Source of the DNA: Kitagawia praeruptora | Lineage: Eukaryota; Streptophyta; Magnoliopsida; Apiales; Apiaceae | Direction: 5' to 3' | DNA length: 64,000 nucleotides | NCBI GenBank assembly: GCA_037693485.1 | Contig: CM075353.1 | Coordinates: 44,850,001-44,914,000, forward strand | Shown here: positions 1 through 11,616 of the stretch, one piece after another | Numbering within the stretch: the first letter of the stretch is position 1 | Layout: every line of letters starts with the position of its first letter | Notes under the pieces: model-generated | What the model was told of the DNA's origin: nothing | What the model saw: the letters and a program-made list of their open reading frames with translations, nothing else | Databases searched by the model: none | Made by a program: the position numbers and the translations under genes

Positions 1-822
1 GGCAACATCACCAATAAACCAGTGTTTATTTAATTACTAGATGCCCCTGAAAGCATTTACTAATTAAATAAACCTCATTCGCCTAATTAAATTTATTTAA
101 TTAGATGAATATCATTTTCAAAACGCTTTCTTAAAATCACTTTGTCCCGGAGAAATAATAAAACAATTTAATGGAGTGATTCTATCTAGTATATTATTTA
201 TCGGAGATAGTTTATTTTCAATACGGATTAAAGATATTCCAATGGTTATAAATTGGTTACTTTCAGCTTAAACCAGCTAGATTGATATCGATATATGTTA
301 CTTGAATGCTTATTAATTATTTCTTATTGACCGAGAGTCAGTAGTAGTTATTTGATAAAGTGGCTAAAGTTTGGAGACTGCTGGAGAGATTGTGTCTTGA
401 TTTTGATTAGAAACATTCCAAGAGTTGTATTTGAGTGTTTTGAGGTTGTTAAATATTCCAGTATTAATAGTAAATATTATTTGAATATTACTTAATAAAT
501 GAATATTAATTTGAGTATTCTTTTAAAAAGGGATTATTGAATATTTATTACTTGTTACATAGTAGTCAATATTTATTAAATACTCTAAGTGTTTTGAAGG
601 CTATAAAACACTATTTAAAGGTTGTCTAAGAACTTTCATAGTCATTTAAAATATTATATTATATTTTGAATCTATCTAGGTAAGTTACTTTTCAAGAACT
701 TATATATATATGGAATTACCCTGTTGTGGTTACAAGCCTTATGCGTACCATTTTCCATGTGTGATCACAAAACCCTGTGTCGAGATTGATATTGGTACAA
801 GTGTATATCTATACTTGAACTC
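1..822 (+). repeat. Truncated giant-LTR fragment (same family as the 1044-17002 element)
   Basis: This stretch aligns base for base, as far as I can read, with 6870-7691 of the 5' LTR and 14592-15413 of the 3' LTR of the neighbouring element. The match stops abruptly at 822, inside the LTR rather than at an LTR end, and the next base begins an unrelated gag fragment. The left side continues beyond the window. It is a third, partial LTR copy joined by rearrangement, deletion or possibly an assembly fault. Confidence 0.9.
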
Positions 823-1043
823 CCCCAAACTGGACTGAATTCTGCACCATCTGAATTGTGCCCGGCTTGATCTCAAAGTTGTTCGCTGCAATAGCTGGCC
901 TAACAATGCTAGACTGGATGTCATTGAGTTTCGGCTGAGAATAGTCCTTCAAAGCCTTAGCTGCTGCTGCATCTGCCATTGCTACTGTAGTTTCAGCCTC
1001 CTCTTCCTTATTCTCTAAATTCTCTACAAGACCGTCTTTTGCC
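823..1043 (-). pseudogene. Gag N-terminal fragment of an OTA-clade Ty3 element
   Basis: The minus strand is open throughout. It has a likely start at 979 (MADAAAAKAL), then SIVRPAIAANNFEIKP and MVQNSVQFGG. This is the conserved N-terminal gag region of Athila/Tat-type plant Ty3 elements, normally followed by a GLPxEDPNxH stretch that is missing here. About 52 codons remain before the junction at 822. Upstream of the start the frame is Glu-rich and open to the insertion point. The matching PBS and LTR lie on the same strand across the inserted 16-kb element at 17158-18804, so both pieces belong to one host element. Confidence 0.75.
1039..1043. repeat. Target-site duplication TTGCC, left copy
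   Basis: Five bases immediately before the TGTAATAACC terminus. They are repeated exactly at 17003-17007 after the GGGGCGTTACA terminus, which fixes the ends of the inserted element. Confidence 0.93.
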
Positions 1044-2007
1044 TGTAATAACCCGGATTTTTCAAGAAATGATTTTATTATTATTTCAATAATGATAATG
1101 TTTTCCTAAAATGAGGAGGATTTTTTTTTTTATTTTATTATTCAATTATTTAATTATTTTCGGTTAAGTGGAACCGGGTCCCATTTTAAAATTTTATTGA
1201 CTGAGTAGATACCCCGAGTCAATAGTTTATTTGTGCGAAGATTTGATTTTGGAATGTGAAATTATTTAGTAAAGATTTTATTTTAAATTACTGAATAGTT
1301 TAGGGATTTTAAAATCCTTAGGAAATGATTATTTTAATTATTTGAGGATTTGCAGAAATTACTCGATTAATTTATAATATCGAGAATTTGAGATTTTACT
1401 AAAACAGTAATGTTTGTAGTATTTTTATAAAGCCCTGTAAATTGTGAATTATGAATCACAATTATAATTTTTTTTATGAATTGTTTTTATAAATTATTAA
1501 TATTTGTAAAATGCATATCAATTTAGAAAATTGAGATTTAATTCCAATTCTTTCTCCAAAAGTCTTTAAAAATATTCTAGTATTTAATTATGCTAGAAAT
1601 TTTATTTTTAAAAATTAGAGTTATTAGTTTAAAATCTATATATATTATAATGCCTGGAGATCGGAAATGCACCAGAACAGTTCAAGGTATTTTTCTTGAA
1701 TTTTCATTTTTTTGATTTTTTTATTAAAATTCTTTTATTGCATTAAATAGCTATTAATGACATTTTAATTAGTCATTAATTACACGTATTAAACATATAT
1801 TAAATTTACTCTATTTAATTTGTTTAAAAATTAGCAAACTTTAGTTGAACATTAAAGTTATTTTTTCAATATTAAATATTAATTATATATAGTTATGTTT
1901 ATTTTTAGTTAAAATGACGAATAACAATTGTTTTTATTGCGTTATTTTTTATTCCCTATTCAAGATCACTATAATTTCTTTTCGGATGATTATAGGGTAC
2001 ACGACCT

Positions 2008-3600
2008 TAACTTCTCAAGCAATTTTTATTATCAATAATTGTGAAAATCGTAATAAATTATGGAAGTACAAGATATTTATTTAATATCTGGAATTGTATA
2101 AAAACAGTACAGATAGATTTTCAATTTTGCATATGAATAAATAATACATGTGTTATGATCAAATCGATTAAATTTAACAAATCCAGCCATTTATCGGAAG
2201 ATAAAATTGATAAAAAAGATACACCCATTGTTTCGTTATATTGTGTTGAAATGATTTTTTATTGTAATTAAACAAATTCTTATACAATTATTGAATATGT
2301 ATATTATGAGAGGGCTATCGGTTTTAAAAAACATTATTAACCAACTTCTCAAATAATCTTTATTATCAATGATTGTGGAATCGTAGTAAATTATGGAAGT
2401 ACATGGATCTTTACTTAATATCTGAAATTTGTAAACAAATCATGCGCATACACACATGAGTTAATGATCAAATTAATTAAATTGAACAAACTCAACCATT
2501 TTATCATAAGATTAAATTGAAAAAAAAATTGTATGCCCATTGTTTCATTATATTGTGTCAAAATAAATTAATATTCAAATTAAATAAATTCTTAAACTAT
2601 TATTGAACATGTATATTATGAGAGGGGTGTCGGTTTTAAAAAACGTTATTAAGTTGTATTCAATATTTGTAACTTTTGATTGTAAATATTACGTTCATAT
2701 TGTAATTTTTATTTTTATATGTTTGTGATGTTTTTAAGATTATCAAAATTTTAGATATATATAATGAAAATATTTTTTCAATTAATAATTCATGTAAATT
2801 ATTTTTAAATTAATTTTTAATAGAAAATTCATAAGAAACCAATCAATTTTGAAGAATAATAGAAATTAATTTATCTATTACAGTACTTTTATATACAAAT
2901 TTATTATAATAGCAGGAAACTGGAGAGAGTTGCACTCAGAAGCTTCAAAATATTTTTCTTGAATTTTCACATTTTTATTTTTTATTAAAATAATTTTCTT
3001 GCATTTAATTAATAATTAATTATACCTATTAAATATATATTGAATACACTTTATTTCATATTTAATATAAAATTTTAATAATTTTATTAGAACATTATTA
3101 TTATTATTATTATTTTGTTATAAAATATTAATGATTTATACAAAAATACCATTATTTTAAGGTAAAACAATAAATAAAATATTTTTTATCGTCATTTCTA
3201 ATCCTTATTCAAAATCATTGCAATTTTTTTTGGTAATAATTAATAGACGATTTTAACTTTTCGATAAATTCGTAATCAGTGATCATGAGAATCATGATAA
3301 GATACATAAGTATATATATTTTTCGATTAACATCCACAATTTAAATAAAAGTAATATCGTAGAATTTACATTTATACCTCAACAAATTGTACACGAGGTG
3401 TGACCAACTCGATTAAATTGAATCAAGTGGATCCTTTTTTTCGTCAATTAAATCAATAAAAAAATTACATATTCGTTGTTTGATTATTTTGTGTTGGAAA
3501 AATTAATATTCTAATTAAACACATTCTTATGCTATTACTAATCAATTAATCTTGCATGTATGTTATGAGATGGGAGACGGTGTTTAAAATCGCTAATTAG
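2008..3600 (+). repeat. Degenerate ~320-bp repeats inside the Helitron
   Basis: Three related units lie at about 2008-2335, 2344-2650 and 3253-3600. Each runs from an ACTTCTCAA/ACTTTTCGA-like start through an ATCAATGATTGTG-like stretch and a CCCATTGTTTCATTATATTGTGT-type stretch (altered in the third unit), to a TATTATGAGAGGG(..)TCGGTTTTAAAAA-like end. The block before the third unit (about 2920-3250) also resembles 1665-2007, so a unit of roughly 1.3 kb appears duplicated and diverged. Edges are approximate. Confidence 0.7.
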
Positions 3601-4454
3601 TTATATTTAATATTTACAAATTTTTATTATAGGAATTATGTTGACATTGTATTTTGGTATGGAAAAAAAGTAAAAGGTGTTTAAGGAGTTGATTTTTGCT
3701 ATTTTAAACAAATTCTCACTTTTTGAGCATTAAGAAAGGGTGTTATAAAATGAGCATCGGCTTTAAAAACAATTATATGTACAAATTAATTATAAAATTT
3801 AATAAAAGAATATTAGAATATGTGAGTATCACTTTGATGTGTCCATGAATTTAATTTTAATGTTACAAACAAAACAGTTCTTATAAAATGCTCTGAAAAA
3901 TTAATTAAATGTAGAGATACGGGTGTCGGATCACTCCAAAAAAACATGAAGCATGACTTACAATATGCATTTGAATTCTGCTTTTTTCGTCATAAAACCA
4001 AATATATCGACAAGTGAAATCAATCACACATCTCATCACATTTACATTCTAATTCTTTTCATCGTACAATCAATTTTACTAACAAATAATTTAATAACAA
4101 ATTAAGCAATCACGTCTTTTACGATGTCATCGACAATAGAAAATACTCACAAATGTTATTTTTACTTATTCAATGTCAAACTTTGCAAATGTTTGTCAAT
4201 ATTGGATTTCAAAAGCATTTTTTATGCGACAAAATAGGTTCGTCAATATCTTCAAAATTATTATTATTATTATTATTAATATTCAAGAATTTAACTGAAA
4301 CATGTTTTTTTTCACCTAATTCTTTTCTCTTTAATTTTTAAACATTCAAATTTAATTACATTTCACTTAATTTTTAATTTATCATATTAACTTTCAAATA
4401 ATAAAATTTAACAAATAATAATGTTATGTGTATAATTTTTAAAAATATTTTCGT

Positions 4455-4471
4455 GCCGCGCGTAGCGCGGC
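4455..4471 (+). other. Helitron 3' terminal hairpin
   Basis: GCCGCGC, loop GTA, GCGCGGC: a perfect 7-bp stem. TTTGTTAC and the CTAG end at 4480-4483 follow. The hairpin serves as the replication stop signal in the Helitron family. Confidence 0.92.
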
Positions 4472-4557
4472 TTTGTTACCTAGTATTATTTTAAGAGGTG
4501 TAGTATTTAATTGTATTGCTTTTGAAAGTTATTGGGCTTGAGCCCATTAGGGTTAAA

Positions 4558-4857
4558 AACACACATCAGATACATACACACACAGATACACGCACAAGCC
4601 GCACAAACACACACACACACACAACAGATCGGGGAGAGAGAAAGGAAGAAATAAGAGAGAAAAGAGAAGAAAGAAAAAGAAAAGGAGGAAGGAGAAGAGA
4701 GATTAAGTGTGTGGGCGTGGGTGTATGGGCGCAGGTGAGCAGGTGAGGGGAGGGGGAAGCCGCGCGCGCGGCTGTGGGAGGAGCAGTTCGTCGGCGGCGC
4801 GGTTTTCCGAGGAGGCGCGGTGGCGTGGAGCCGCGGGAGAGGGGAGCAGCGGGGAGA

Positions 4858-4903
<46 letters not shown>

Positions 4904-4912
4904 AGAGAGATG
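4558..4912 (+). repeat. CA-rich and GA-rich low-complexity block in the 5' LTR
   Basis: CACACA-type runs (about 4558-4622), a purine-rich stretch, and a long (GA)n at about 4858-4912. The same block in the 3' LTR (about 12298-12633) has a shorter GA run, so the microsatellite has changed length since integration. Long ORFs here are artefacts of repeated codons. Confidence 0.85.
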
Positions 4913-5572
4913 GGGGAGATTGATTTTCGGTAGTTTGATTTTCGGGCGAGCCGCATCGAAATCGGAACGGTATAATTTCGAATGTTATTTATTTAATTTT
5001 CGAATTAAATTAGATGTAAATTGTTATATATTATTGTTTAATTGTAGTAGTTTAATTACTTAAGCGTTGTAATTTAATTGATTTTAAATTGTGAGATTAT
5101 TGTGGTAATTAAATTAGATTTAATTGTGAGGTTAATTATGGTGGTTTAATTAGTTTAAATGGAAGGCTTAATGTGGTAATGGGTATAATTAGACTAAAAT
5201 TGTAAGATTATGATTATTGGTTGAATTTCCGATATTTAATTCGGAAGGTATGTTTGTAATTATAATTGTTAAATTGCTAATTGTTAATTGTTAGTGAGTA
5301 ATTATTAATTGTCGGATAATATATATTCGGGTTAGTTGTCAAGTAATTGTTAAGTGCTAATTGCTAATTGTTAGTTTTCAAATTGTAATTTTTAAATTGT
5401 TAAGTGCTAAGTGCTAAGTGCTAATTGTTATTGTCATATGAGGTATAGTTATAAGAGTTGGCTTATCGGTAAATGTCTATGTGCTAAATGGTATAAGTCG
5501 GGTCGTAGTAATTGTTAGAAGTCATAAGTGCCAACTACGTGGTGTTGGCTTAAATGTGGATAAACTTAGTTT

Positions 5573-5692
5573 ACTTTTCCTTATGTGCTAGTTGCCGCAT
5601 GTCTGGGCGGGTACTTTTCCTTATGTGCTAATTGCCGCATGTCTGGGCGGGTACTTTTCCTTATGTGCTAGTTGCCGCATGTCTGGGCGGGT
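5573..5692 (+). repeat. 40-bp tandem triplicate (5' LTR)
   Basis: Three head-to-tail 40-bp units beginning ACTTTTCCTTATGTGCTA and ending CTGGGCGGGT. The middle unit has AATTGCCGC where the others have AGTTGCCGC. The same array is at 13295-13414 in the 3' LTR. Confidence 0.93.
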
Positions 5693-6148
5693 ACTTTTCT
5701 TATATGTTTACTTTTATGTTGCTGCAAGTTGAGGCAGCTTTTATTTTATCAAAAACAGGGTTATAAATTGTTTTGTTGGCATGGAGGGGCTGAGCCCATA
5801 GTCCGATAAACGAATACTACATGCCGAAATTTTCTAAAAATCCCCTGCATTTTAATTTATTTAACTTATTTGATTTCAAGGGTTTAAAGGTATGATTTGG
5901 GTGTTAACTGTTTATGTGTATATGTGTTAAGTAAATTAATTCGAGGGTAATTGTTGTCTCGAGGATTTATGTGCTAAGTGATTTAATTCAAGGATTTATG
6001 TGTTTCGAGGATTAATTGTGTTTTGAGGATTAGCTATTAATCAAGTTTTGTCGTAGAAGGTCAATGGTAGTACAAATGTATAGGTTAAGTGAAGTTGATT
6101 AAATGGTGGTATAGGGTTATGATATGTTGGTACTAGGAAATGTTCACT

Positions 6149-6158
6149 TTATATAAGG
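6149..6158 (+). promoter_or_regulatory. Candidate LTR TATA box
   Basis: TTATATAAGG, repeated at about 13871-13880 in the 3' LTR. The next ~330 bases are the part of the LTR best conserved with the minus-strand solo LTR at 32450-32720, as expected for transcript start and leader. The position is inferred from sequence only. Confidence 0.45.
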
Positions 6159-7944
6159 GGACATCCATAGTTCGACTTTATGTGACTTAGTGGTAATTCC
6201 GAGTGGTATCTACTCGAGATACGAGGGGGGACTGACACGTACTCATAACTATTTCAGTACCATTAGGGCATAATCGAGTTGGAATGACGTGCATCAAAAA
6301 GGGAAGATCGAGGCGCCGTATAAAGAAAGGTAAGCTACCTCCAGGGAATTGCTTGGACGAAGTGCGAAAGGTTTATTCGCGGTTTCTGCTTTCTGCTAAG
6401 GACCAGAGGCAAGTTTATTTACACCTACTCTATCGTTCAGAGTATACCTATTTTGAATTATATAAAATGTGCGGAAAAAGGTTTTTAATCCCTAATTGCG
6501 AGTTTTTAATCTTGCGCTCCTTCCAAATCATTTTATTCTTGACTTTGCTAGCGATATTAAATTCTTCTCGTGCAATAATCAAAACCCATGACTTATAATA
6601 CTGTCGATGGGCGGTGACATTCTTATGGTTCTACATCTCGATTTATATGTTGTATATTTATAAACTTTTGTAATGTGGTAGAGGACTATATATTATGGGG
6701 TATATATAGATACATATACGTATATATGGAACTACGTGGTAAAGGCTCCAAGGGTAGAGCATGTATTGAGTTTTAGAACTTAGCCCGCGTGTCGGGGCTA
6801 TTTTGTATTGTATGTTTTCGAAAACCCGGGCAAAGCTTTTAAAAAGAATTTCGCAATAATTAACCTAAAGGCAACATCACCAATAAACCAGTGTTTATTT
6901 AATTACTAGATGCCCCTGAAAGCATTTACTAATTAAATAAACCTCATTCGCCTAATTAAATTTATTTAATTAGATGAATATCATTTTCAAAACGCTTTCT
7001 TAAAATCACTTTGTCCCGGAGAAATAATAAAACAATTTAATGGAGTGATTCTATCTAGTATATTATTTATCGGAGATAGTTTATTTTCAATACGGATTAA
7101 AGATATTCCAATGGTTATAAATTGGTTACTTTCAGCTTAAACCAGCTAGATTGATATCGATATATGTTACTTGAATGCTTATTAATTATTTCTTATTGAC
7201 CGAGAGTCAGTAGTAGTTATTTGATAAAGTGGCTAAAGTTTGGAGACTGCTGGAGAGATTGTGTCTTGATTTTGATTAGAAACATTCCAAGAGTTGTATT
7301 TGAGTGTTTTGAGGTTGTTAAATATTCCAGTATTAATAGTAAATATTATTTGAATATTACTTAATAAATGAATATTAATTTGAGTATTCTTTTAAAAAGG
7401 GATTATTGAATATTTATTACTTGTTACATAGTAGTCAATATTTATTAAATACTCTAAGTGTTTTGAAGGCTATAAAACACTATTTAAAGGTTGTCTAAGA
7501 ACTTTCATAGTCATTTAAAATATTATATTATATTTTGAATCTATCTAGGTAAGTTACTTTTCAAGAACTTATATATATATGGAATTACCCTGTTGTGGTT
7601 ACAAGCCTTATGCGTACCATTTTCCATGTGTGATCACAAAACCCTGTGTCGAGATTGATATTGGTACAAGTGTATATCTATACTTGAACTCTTTTGAACT
7701 CCAAAACATTTTCGAAAACCCCCGGTCAGGTTTTACTCTCTTGCTCGTTTTTCAAGAAATTATCGGTCGACTGAAGTCGAACTTCAACTACTCGAATTTT
7801 CTATCAAAATGATTTTGGAAAGAAAAGAAAAAGGGGACTCTGGCAGGTGTGGGAGTCGTTGACGAACGATTCCCGGGATGTGTAAGCGGCCGTGAGCCAG
7901 GCGGTCCATCAATTATTATTCCGGCCCAGGTGTTGCCGAAGGAT

Positions 7945-8028
7945 GATTACGGATGTAGTTTTCATCGAGGGTGATTACGGATGTAGTTTTCACTCGGGGA
8001 TAGTTACGGATGTAGTTTCTATCCTTCT
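7945..8028 (+). repeat. 28-bp tandem triplicate in the LTR
   Basis: Three units of GATTACGGATGTAGTTTTCA type spaced 28 bp, the last diverged. Also present at about 15665-15748 in the 3' LTR. Confidence 0.8.
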
Positions 8029-9249
8029 ACCGGTAGAGAAGACCCGCGGATTATTGGACTTGGTTGTGGCGACTGATCATCGTCAATCCTTGTCAGGTTT
8101 TTATGTTTTCTTTAAGTCCCATCCTCCACTTTGGAAAAAAAAAAAAATACTCAAACACTGCTTCTTAGGCCTAAGTGCCAAGTAGCCGATAGTGTTGTTT
8201 TCAATTTTGAAAGATGATGAATTCATGCAGTATCTAGAACTGCAAGATTATTCTAACAATAATGGCACGTGCTTGTGCACTTTTGCAATTATTCAAAAGA
8301 TGAAAGATGGTTCATCGGTTATTGATGTTAAATCCCAAATGTTTTGCTTCAAGAGCTTTGACTCTCTTCCCATCAGTTATTTCGGAGTTTAACTTATCAA
8401 GTGGTTAAAGAACTTATACCCGGTACATGATGTTGTTCTGTAAGGTGTTTGATGGAAATGACATACTTATATGTATATGCTTTCAGATTGAGAAATGCTA
8501 AAAATGAAACCTTCTAATGGTTGGTTTGTATATGATGATAAGCAACTGTCTTAGCAGCATATTGAACTGCGTATTTTGAAAAGCCTTCTAAAAGATTAGC
8601 AATACTGTAGTGTACACTATTTCGCTAAGATATGAGGATTACTACGATTATTATAAACTTATCTGTTCATTGGATGTTGCGTTAAATGTCATATTTTCTT
8701 TATTGAAGTTTCATTGTTGTAAATATTTCGAATTGATATTAAGTATCGTTATACTTCGAAAACTCCATGTGTATATTGATATATATTGTTGTGCTCTATT
8801 AATACTTGCTGGGCAATTCTTTCGCTCATACTTGCTTGTTTTAAATATTAACCTTTCAGAGGAAGGTAGATGATTGAGGCTTATCTGCATGGCTCAGAAG
8901 AAGCAGGCAGTACGCCCTTATGAAGATGATATGATCCAGAAAAGTTATAGCTGGAATAAGTTATATGTAAGTACATTGATGTGTAATATATATTACTTTG
9001 TACTAATAGTACTAGTTGCTGGTGTACTTCCCAACGAAGCTATACTAGTAGTATAAGATTTTAAGACATAGTGCGATGTAATAGAATGGATGTAATAAAG
9101 ATGTAAAGATTTTAGTTCTTGTTTCTAGCCCTATGACCTAAAAGATGCTTGGTGGTTGGGGTCGCAGAGTTATATTTCAGTTTTAATGATTACAAATGGT
9201 TTAATGTTGTTAAACAGGTAATTTGATGTTAAGGATTTCCGCGTGACGA

Positions 9250-9273
9250 CCAAATCCCTGACCCCGGATTTGG
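9250..9273 (+). other. LTR-terminal inverted-repeat motif
   Basis: CCAAATCC and GGATTTGG separated by 8 bases, a perfect 8-bp stem, 9 bases from the LTR end. The same arrangement occurs at 16970-16993, and related forms sit at the termini of the solo LTR (about 30243), LTR-A, LTR-B and the gypsy-1 LTR. A role in RNA 3' processing or integration is possible but unproven. Confidence 0.6.
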
Positions 9274-9286
9274 GGCGTTACAGAAA

Positions 9287-9298
9287 TGGTATCAGAGC
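9287..9298 (+). other. Primer-binding site, initiator tRNA-Met type
   Basis: TGGTATCAGAGC, four bases after the 5' LTR end. It is complementary to the 3' end of plant initiator tRNA-Met, the usual primer of Tekay/Del and many copia elements. Confidence 0.93.
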
Positions 9299-11275
9299 TT
9301 AGGTTATAGTAAACTAGAAACGAGAGTGAGTAGGAGTGTGTATAGTTATGTGAGAACGTCAGAACTCATATAGAGTTCTTGTTGGACTATTGGATATAGT
9401 ACCAATGATTAAGGTAAGATTTTGAGGAATATGTTGAGGTAGAGTTCATTTCTTGTGGTGATGGATGTCTGCTAAAGAACTCTTAGAGACAAGTGTTGGT
9501 TGGCAGGGGCATAGAGCGCCCGAGGCCTAAATTTAAGATGATTTTAGGGGTTCATGGATGAAGTTATGTATTCCCCGAATGATAGGAAAATTCAAAATGA
9601 TGATGAAGGATGGAAAGCTGGCATCCAGTATTATGACAATGATGAGTTGAGATAGCATCCGTACTGTTAAAATTCCGAAAGGGAAGGAAAAAAAAGATCC
9701 CTATGAAAGAGTATTAGCCGAAGTTGCGGGTATTTAAATCTTCTCGAGTTTAAGAGAGCTAGAGGTAATATTAGAAATAGATTGGTGGGCGGACGTCGAA
9801 TGTTTCAAATGATTACGTAGAGAAAATGGTGAAGTGGTGCTTGGTCGATAAAGACGAGAAATGTTTTAAGAATCAAGACGGACTGAGAAAGTCTGAGGAA
9901 GACTAGTACGAAGGCTGTTATGCCAATAAGGGATAAGCTTAAGTTGCACACGGAATTGTCATGAGGACAGGAACATGTGGTATAAAGATGGTTATAATGG
10001 TGACTGGATCTAAGTATGTATTTACCAGCAATGTTCCGGGATATCGCCCATTCGACACGTGGAATTCGTCGTTGCTAGGGGCGACACCGGTATCGAAGTC
10101 TTCTCAAAGAATAGAATGCTTGCGTGAGATGCTTGCGCCGAGTCGAATAGAACTCCTTAATATCGTGAAATGCCGATGGTTGAATCTCTAGCGACTATTA
10201 CGAGTCGATGATGACGTCGGTTATTGAGCACCTTAGGGTGTGCGTGGAAAAGAAGAGCGCTACAATCGAACAATTATCCGTCAGAGGAGCCGAAATGAAA
10301 GGCATCTTGGAGACCTTGGCATTACCCTCCCCAATTATGAATCATTATGATTATTTCCCCAATCTGAATTATTTGATATTTCCCCATTTGCAACTTATGT
10401 TTATTATCTCCCCAATGTGAATTATTTGACACATCCCCGTGCATAAATTATTGGATTACCTCCCTAATCTATGACCTATCTTGACATCTCTCCAAGAGAG
10501 AATTTTGATAAAGAATATACTCCCTCTTCGAAGTTGTTTTATAATACTCATGTTAAACCATATTGGTTTCAATTTTGCTAGAAGCTGTCATTATACCTAC
10601 TTTCAGATTTATGAGGCCCTATCGATTGATGATATTTAAATTCCCACTTTTCTTCAAATATTGGATAATCCTATGGTGCTATAGCACCACTTGCTTGTTG
10701 TATACTAGTATCTTTCTGGTTATCCTTTTCCTTGGAAATTGCACCTTGGAATCTGATCAATTTTAATCCAGGGTGTCCACTTGAGAATTATTTGTCGAAA
10801 GACGATAATTATTATCTTCACTTCGAATTGCTTTCATACTTCTCAGCTCCCACTGAGACGAACAACCCTATACTTATAGGGGACACAAGGGCTATCTGTC
10901 TGTGTGATAGAAGTCTGACGGGACGCCGTCACTTGTGAGTTGTGAAATACAAGAAGGCTAACTACCTTTAGTAATGTCTCAACTGAGACACGCAACGTGA
11001 GTTCTCTTGATCATATTGATCTCTCGGTAAATTCCCTTATCTCAAATAAGGTTGACTTTAACACTCATAACCTTATGATCACCAGTGTGTAACAATTGCC
11101 TTGATATGACAGCTGTCTTTTCAAAGGTCCCTGATTCTTATTGCCTCTAATGAATTTCAAGGGGATGCCAACCAGGTCGGCCAAGTCATAAATTCGCTGA
11201 TGGAAACTAGATTCGCAACGGAATCACCAAGAGCAGGAGCGAATTCTGAAACGAATAGAATATCAGTGACGTATC

Positions 11276-11395
11276 AATAGAATCAGTTAATTCTTTCTCT
11301 CAATGATATTATGTTAATGGAATTAGTGTATTCTCTCTCTCAAGGATGTTTTGTGAATAGAATCAGTGAACTCTCTCTCTTAAGGATTATATGAT
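11276..11395 (+). repeat. 40-bp imperfect tandem triplicate (internal region)
   Basis: Three consecutive 40-bp units, each starting AATAGAATCAGT or AATGGAATTAGT and containing TCTCTCTCAA-like runs. Unrelated in sequence to the 40-bp LTR array. Confidence 0.85.
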
Positions 11396-11616
11396 AATGG
11401 AAAGTTGGGCAAGACGTATATGTGAAAGGAATAATGGTGAGTTATAAGACTCCAATGATAACTGTGTCAAATAGAGATCCTATGGTTGGATTGAGGTTTC
11501 GGAGAAGTTGTTTACGAAGAGACACTATCCCCTGTTTTGCAGAATAAGTGTTGGTGATAAAAGAGTTAAGGAATCCCAGTAGTGGCCTTAGCTGACTCCG
11601 CGGACGGAATCCTTTT

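Larger units (their letters stand above)
1635..4483 (+). mobile_element. Non-autonomous Helitron
   Basis: It begins TCTATATATATT and ends with a GC hairpin followed 8 bases later by CTAG, the canonical 5' TC and 3' CTRR ends. It sits exactly between A (1634) and T (4484). The sister LTR shows the uninterrupted AT at 12221-12222, with matching sequence on both sides and no target duplication, as expected for Helitrons. It is 2849 bp, very AT-rich and has no Rep/helicase coding region, so it depends on an autonomous partner. Because both LTRs were identical at integration, the Helitron arrived after the LARD inserted. Confidence 0.93.
1044..9282 (+). repeat. 5' LTR of the LARD, interrupted by a Helitron
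   Basis: It starts TGTAATAACCCGG and ends GGGGCGTTACA. Removing 1635-4483 leaves about 5390 bp that match 11630-17002 almost perfectly. Inside lie a CA-rich and GA-rich block (about 4560-4912), a 40-bp triplicate (5573-5692), a TATA-like site (about 6149-6158), a 28-bp triplicate (7945-8028) and a terminal inverted-repeat motif (9250-9273). Short ORFs in it, including a 104-codon one at 6284-6598, have no recognised product. Confidence 0.92.

Noticed and set aside
4153..4341. 62-codon ORF in the Helitron as a Rep/helicase remnant
   Set aside because: Leu-rich from a TTATTA run, with no Rep or helicase motif.
4507..5063. Overlapping ORFs of 76-149 codons on both strands (also at 12254-12785)
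   Set aside because: They are products of CA and GA microsatellites in the LTR (Ser/Leu, Arg/Glu and Thr/His runs) and differ between LTR copies only by repeat length.
5573..5692. CRISPR-like array
   Set aside because: The 40-bp units are directly adjacent with no spacers, in plant LTR DNA.
6284..6598. 104-codon plus-strand ORF as a gene (also 14006-14320)
   Set aside because: It lies inside an LTR, has no recognised domain and its similarity to the solo LTR is at nucleotide level. Kept only as a conserved-block finding.
7892..9056. Series of 60-97-codon ORFs in the LTR (also 15614-16776)
   Set aside because: AT-rich, no motif, identical duplicates because both are LTR copies, and frame changes with poly-A length (8137 versus 15858).
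10208..10420. Gag remnant in the LARD internal region
   Set aside because: A charged 70-codon frame without gag, zinc-knuckle or flanking homology. Evidence too weak to name.
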